Both the position numbers and the translations under genes were made by a program. A stretch of 64,000 nucleotides of DNA from Tubulanus polymorphus (Eukaryota; Nemertea; Palaeonemertea; Tubulaniformes; Tubulanidae). Location of the stretch: the NCBI RefSeq assembly GCF_964204645.1, contig NC_134035.1:3782501-3846500 (forward strand), read 5' to 3'. Below are positions 62,151-64,000 of this stretch, piece by piece (position 1 is the stretch's first letter; every line of letters starts with the position of its first letter). The notes beneath the pieces are model-generated. The model had not been told where the DNA came from and searched no databases. It was given only the letters and a program-made list of their open reading frames with translations.

Positions 62151-64000
62151 GGACGGAGGTAGTCGAGAATAAATCGAATTTCAAGCACGTTTCACGTTCG
62201 TACGGAATGACGAGGGGTTATTCGGTGCGAGGAAAAAATACGAAAATCTAAAAAGAATTTCGAGACGACGTCATCCGCTCGTAAAATCGCGTCGTCGTCT
62301 TCTCGGTGTACAGTTCGTTCGATAAAACTACCGCTACGAACGATCATCAATGAGTTGACGAAGCTTTATTCGGCGAGCGATTAAAAACCGACGACGACAA
62401 TTACTTATAAAACATACGAACAAACGAACGTACCGATAAAACGAGGCACACGCGCACGAGCGTACCATCGGGTACGATGTTAAAAACCGCAAGGAAAAAA
62501 AATTTTACGGACGAACATCAAAGAGACGAATCGTCGAACGGTATTAATTTCTTTTTTTTTCGTTTCATCTTGTCGGATCTTGTCTCGAGGAAGATTCACT
62601 TTTTTGTTCGATCGAGTAAAATGTCGGTAAAAACTACTCGCCCCGATTTCGACGGATAGACGAATGTTATATCAGCAGGCGCACCTGACGACCTGAAACT
62701 ATATCTGATTTGAGTTCGTCGATGCTTGGTGTTTTTCAAACTGAATTTTTGACAATTTTCCACGACGAATTACAGAATAAAGCGTGTGATTTTTGAATTT
62801 CTCTTTCCAGTCATTGAGCGCGTACAAATGCTGGTTTAATTTGCGACTTCGCATTAGGGGGGCGGATTTCATCGAATATTTATCGGCGCGTCGTCGTCGC
62901 AAAACGGCCGCATTGTTGACCGCGTTTGTTATTTCAAAAACATCTTGCACCTCAACGAATCGAACGACAAGTGTCCGCGATTGTGCTGAAGTCGCTTAAT
63001 AGCGTTAAAAGCCATTATCCGTCTGCTGACGAAACGTTAATTTATCGCCTTAACGTCGTCGCGCTCGGAGCCGAGTTTGTGATCTTTTTTTAACCAAATG
63101 ATAAAAGATCGTCGTGCGTAAAAATGTTTCCGAGTACCGTCGTTTATCTTTTCGTTTTTTGAAATCTTCAAAAGCCTTTATCGAATGCATTTGTTGCGTC
63201 AACGGAAAACATTCGACGCAGTCATCGTCGACGAGATAATTATTCGGCTGAACTCGATGCGTTAATCGGGCGAAAAAACTCGAGTACATCGACAAGAGAA
63301 CGGCTTGTGACCTGCTCAAAACCTTTGATAAGGCGATGCAAGCTTCGTACAATGCATTCCATGTTGTAGTAAGAGATCTCTTCTCATTTCTGCCTTCGGT
63401 TTGATCTTGAAATGAGATGAGTATTCTTTTTTGGAAAAAAAACGAACATCCACTCTAAATAATTATTCTATGAGCTTTGGATCCCAGGCGCTGTTTCAAA
63501 TGTGAAAGGTTTTAACGATAACCCGGCGAAGGTATCATAAACTTGCATTACCTTTAACCACAGGGTTAACTCAATTGATATTGAATTAAGTTAACCCTAA
63601 GGTTTAAGGCAACACACGTTTTCACTGATTTTTCCATGTGACTACACAAAATTCTGAGTTTTCCAGGTTTTCAAGGCCAGTGGCACCACCCTGTGGTTGG
63701 ATCGAGTTTACACGTGAGACGAACCCATCCCTAGGCATATATAAAGGAGGCGAACTTGACCGAAAAAAAAAACCCGATGACACCCCACTGGATCCTTGAC
63801 AACATACCGGGCACCGGCGCTAGAGAATAGACCTAGAATGAATCCAATTAAAAATCATAAACTCATAAAACGCGTAAAAGTTATTATGAAGACGCGGTCG
63901 TAAAGTAAGGTGCGAAGCCGAATTCTGTATAGAACGAACACCTTCGCACAACAATCGTACAAAGCGCCGAGCGGCGACCATTTTTCTATCACATCGTAAA
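62151..64000. other. probable RBPJ intron / 5' region, no exon seen
   Basis: CpG-rich stretches (62,200-62,700 and 62,870-63,330) give open frames on both strands, but none shows family similarity or matches the missing RBPJ exons. A palindromic relic lies at 63,543-63,612. The region may be intron or upstream regulatory DNA. Confidence 0.4.
63543..63612. mobile_element. decayed relative of the 60,219 palindrome
   Basis: ATTACCTTTAACCACAGGGT TAACTCAATTG against GAATTAAGTTAACCCTAAGG TTTAAGGC. Same design and shared ATTACCTTTAACC and TAACTCAATTG with several mismatches. Confidence 0.7.

Noticed and set aside
63050-63352. 100-codon minus-strand frame
   Set aside because: No resemblance to the missing RBPJ exons or to any family I know; basic low-complexity end; ordinary for CpG-rich spacer.

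Overview
The window is nuclear DNA from a non-vertebrate animal. The genes are split by many short spliceosomal introns (GT..AG, usually 0.1-1 kb). Coding density is low, the sequence is AT-rich, and the spacer is packed with short inverted-repeat elements and minisatellites. Five protein genes can be read exon by exon. The reading frame stays open across every splice junction I placed, which is the main support for the models. A CatSper-type sperm channel together with an astacin-ShK protease and a CD20-like tetraspan fits a marine invertebrate outside the arthropods and nematodes. I cannot name the species.

Layout. Positions 1-15,860 hold no gene I can support. This part carries a tRNA-derived SINE, a 44-bp minisatellite, a GAGATGA-type microsatellite and then three tandem copies (plus part of a fourth) of a 3.2-4.1 kb unit. 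One copy is interrupted by a retroposed sequence with a poly(A) tail and 16-bp target-site duplications. Positions 16,227-16,724 are a nested foldback element. A two-exon CD20/MS4A-like tetraspan gene lies at 19,517-20,721 (+). A complete 12-exon class 3 aldehyde dehydrogenase gene (490 aa, C-terminal membrane anchor) lies at 24,790-31,569 (-). About 600 bp away and divergent is a complete 10-exon DNAJC25 gene at 32,178-38,031 (+, 340 aa). Positions 38,150-43,800 are mostly minisatellites and small inverted-repeat elements. A nine-exon secreted astacin metalloprotease with two ShK domains lies at 43,862-47,827 (+, 444 aa). A 15-exon CatSper-family channel, most like CatSper4, lies at 48,859-52,812 (+, 515 aa). 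The 3' two thirds of the Notch effector RBPJ/Suppressor of Hairless lies at 57,174-61,602 (-); its 5' exons are not in the window.

The five genes do not form a pathway. The only arrangement suggesting shared control is the head-to-head pair ALDH3/DNAJC25. The most unusual content is in the repeats: a large tandem unit with an internal inverted repeat, several families of short elements with inverted ends that have turned into tandem arrays, and a recurring CTGANGA-stem-GAAA pattern inside several foldback repeats that resembles part of a hammerhead ribozyme core.
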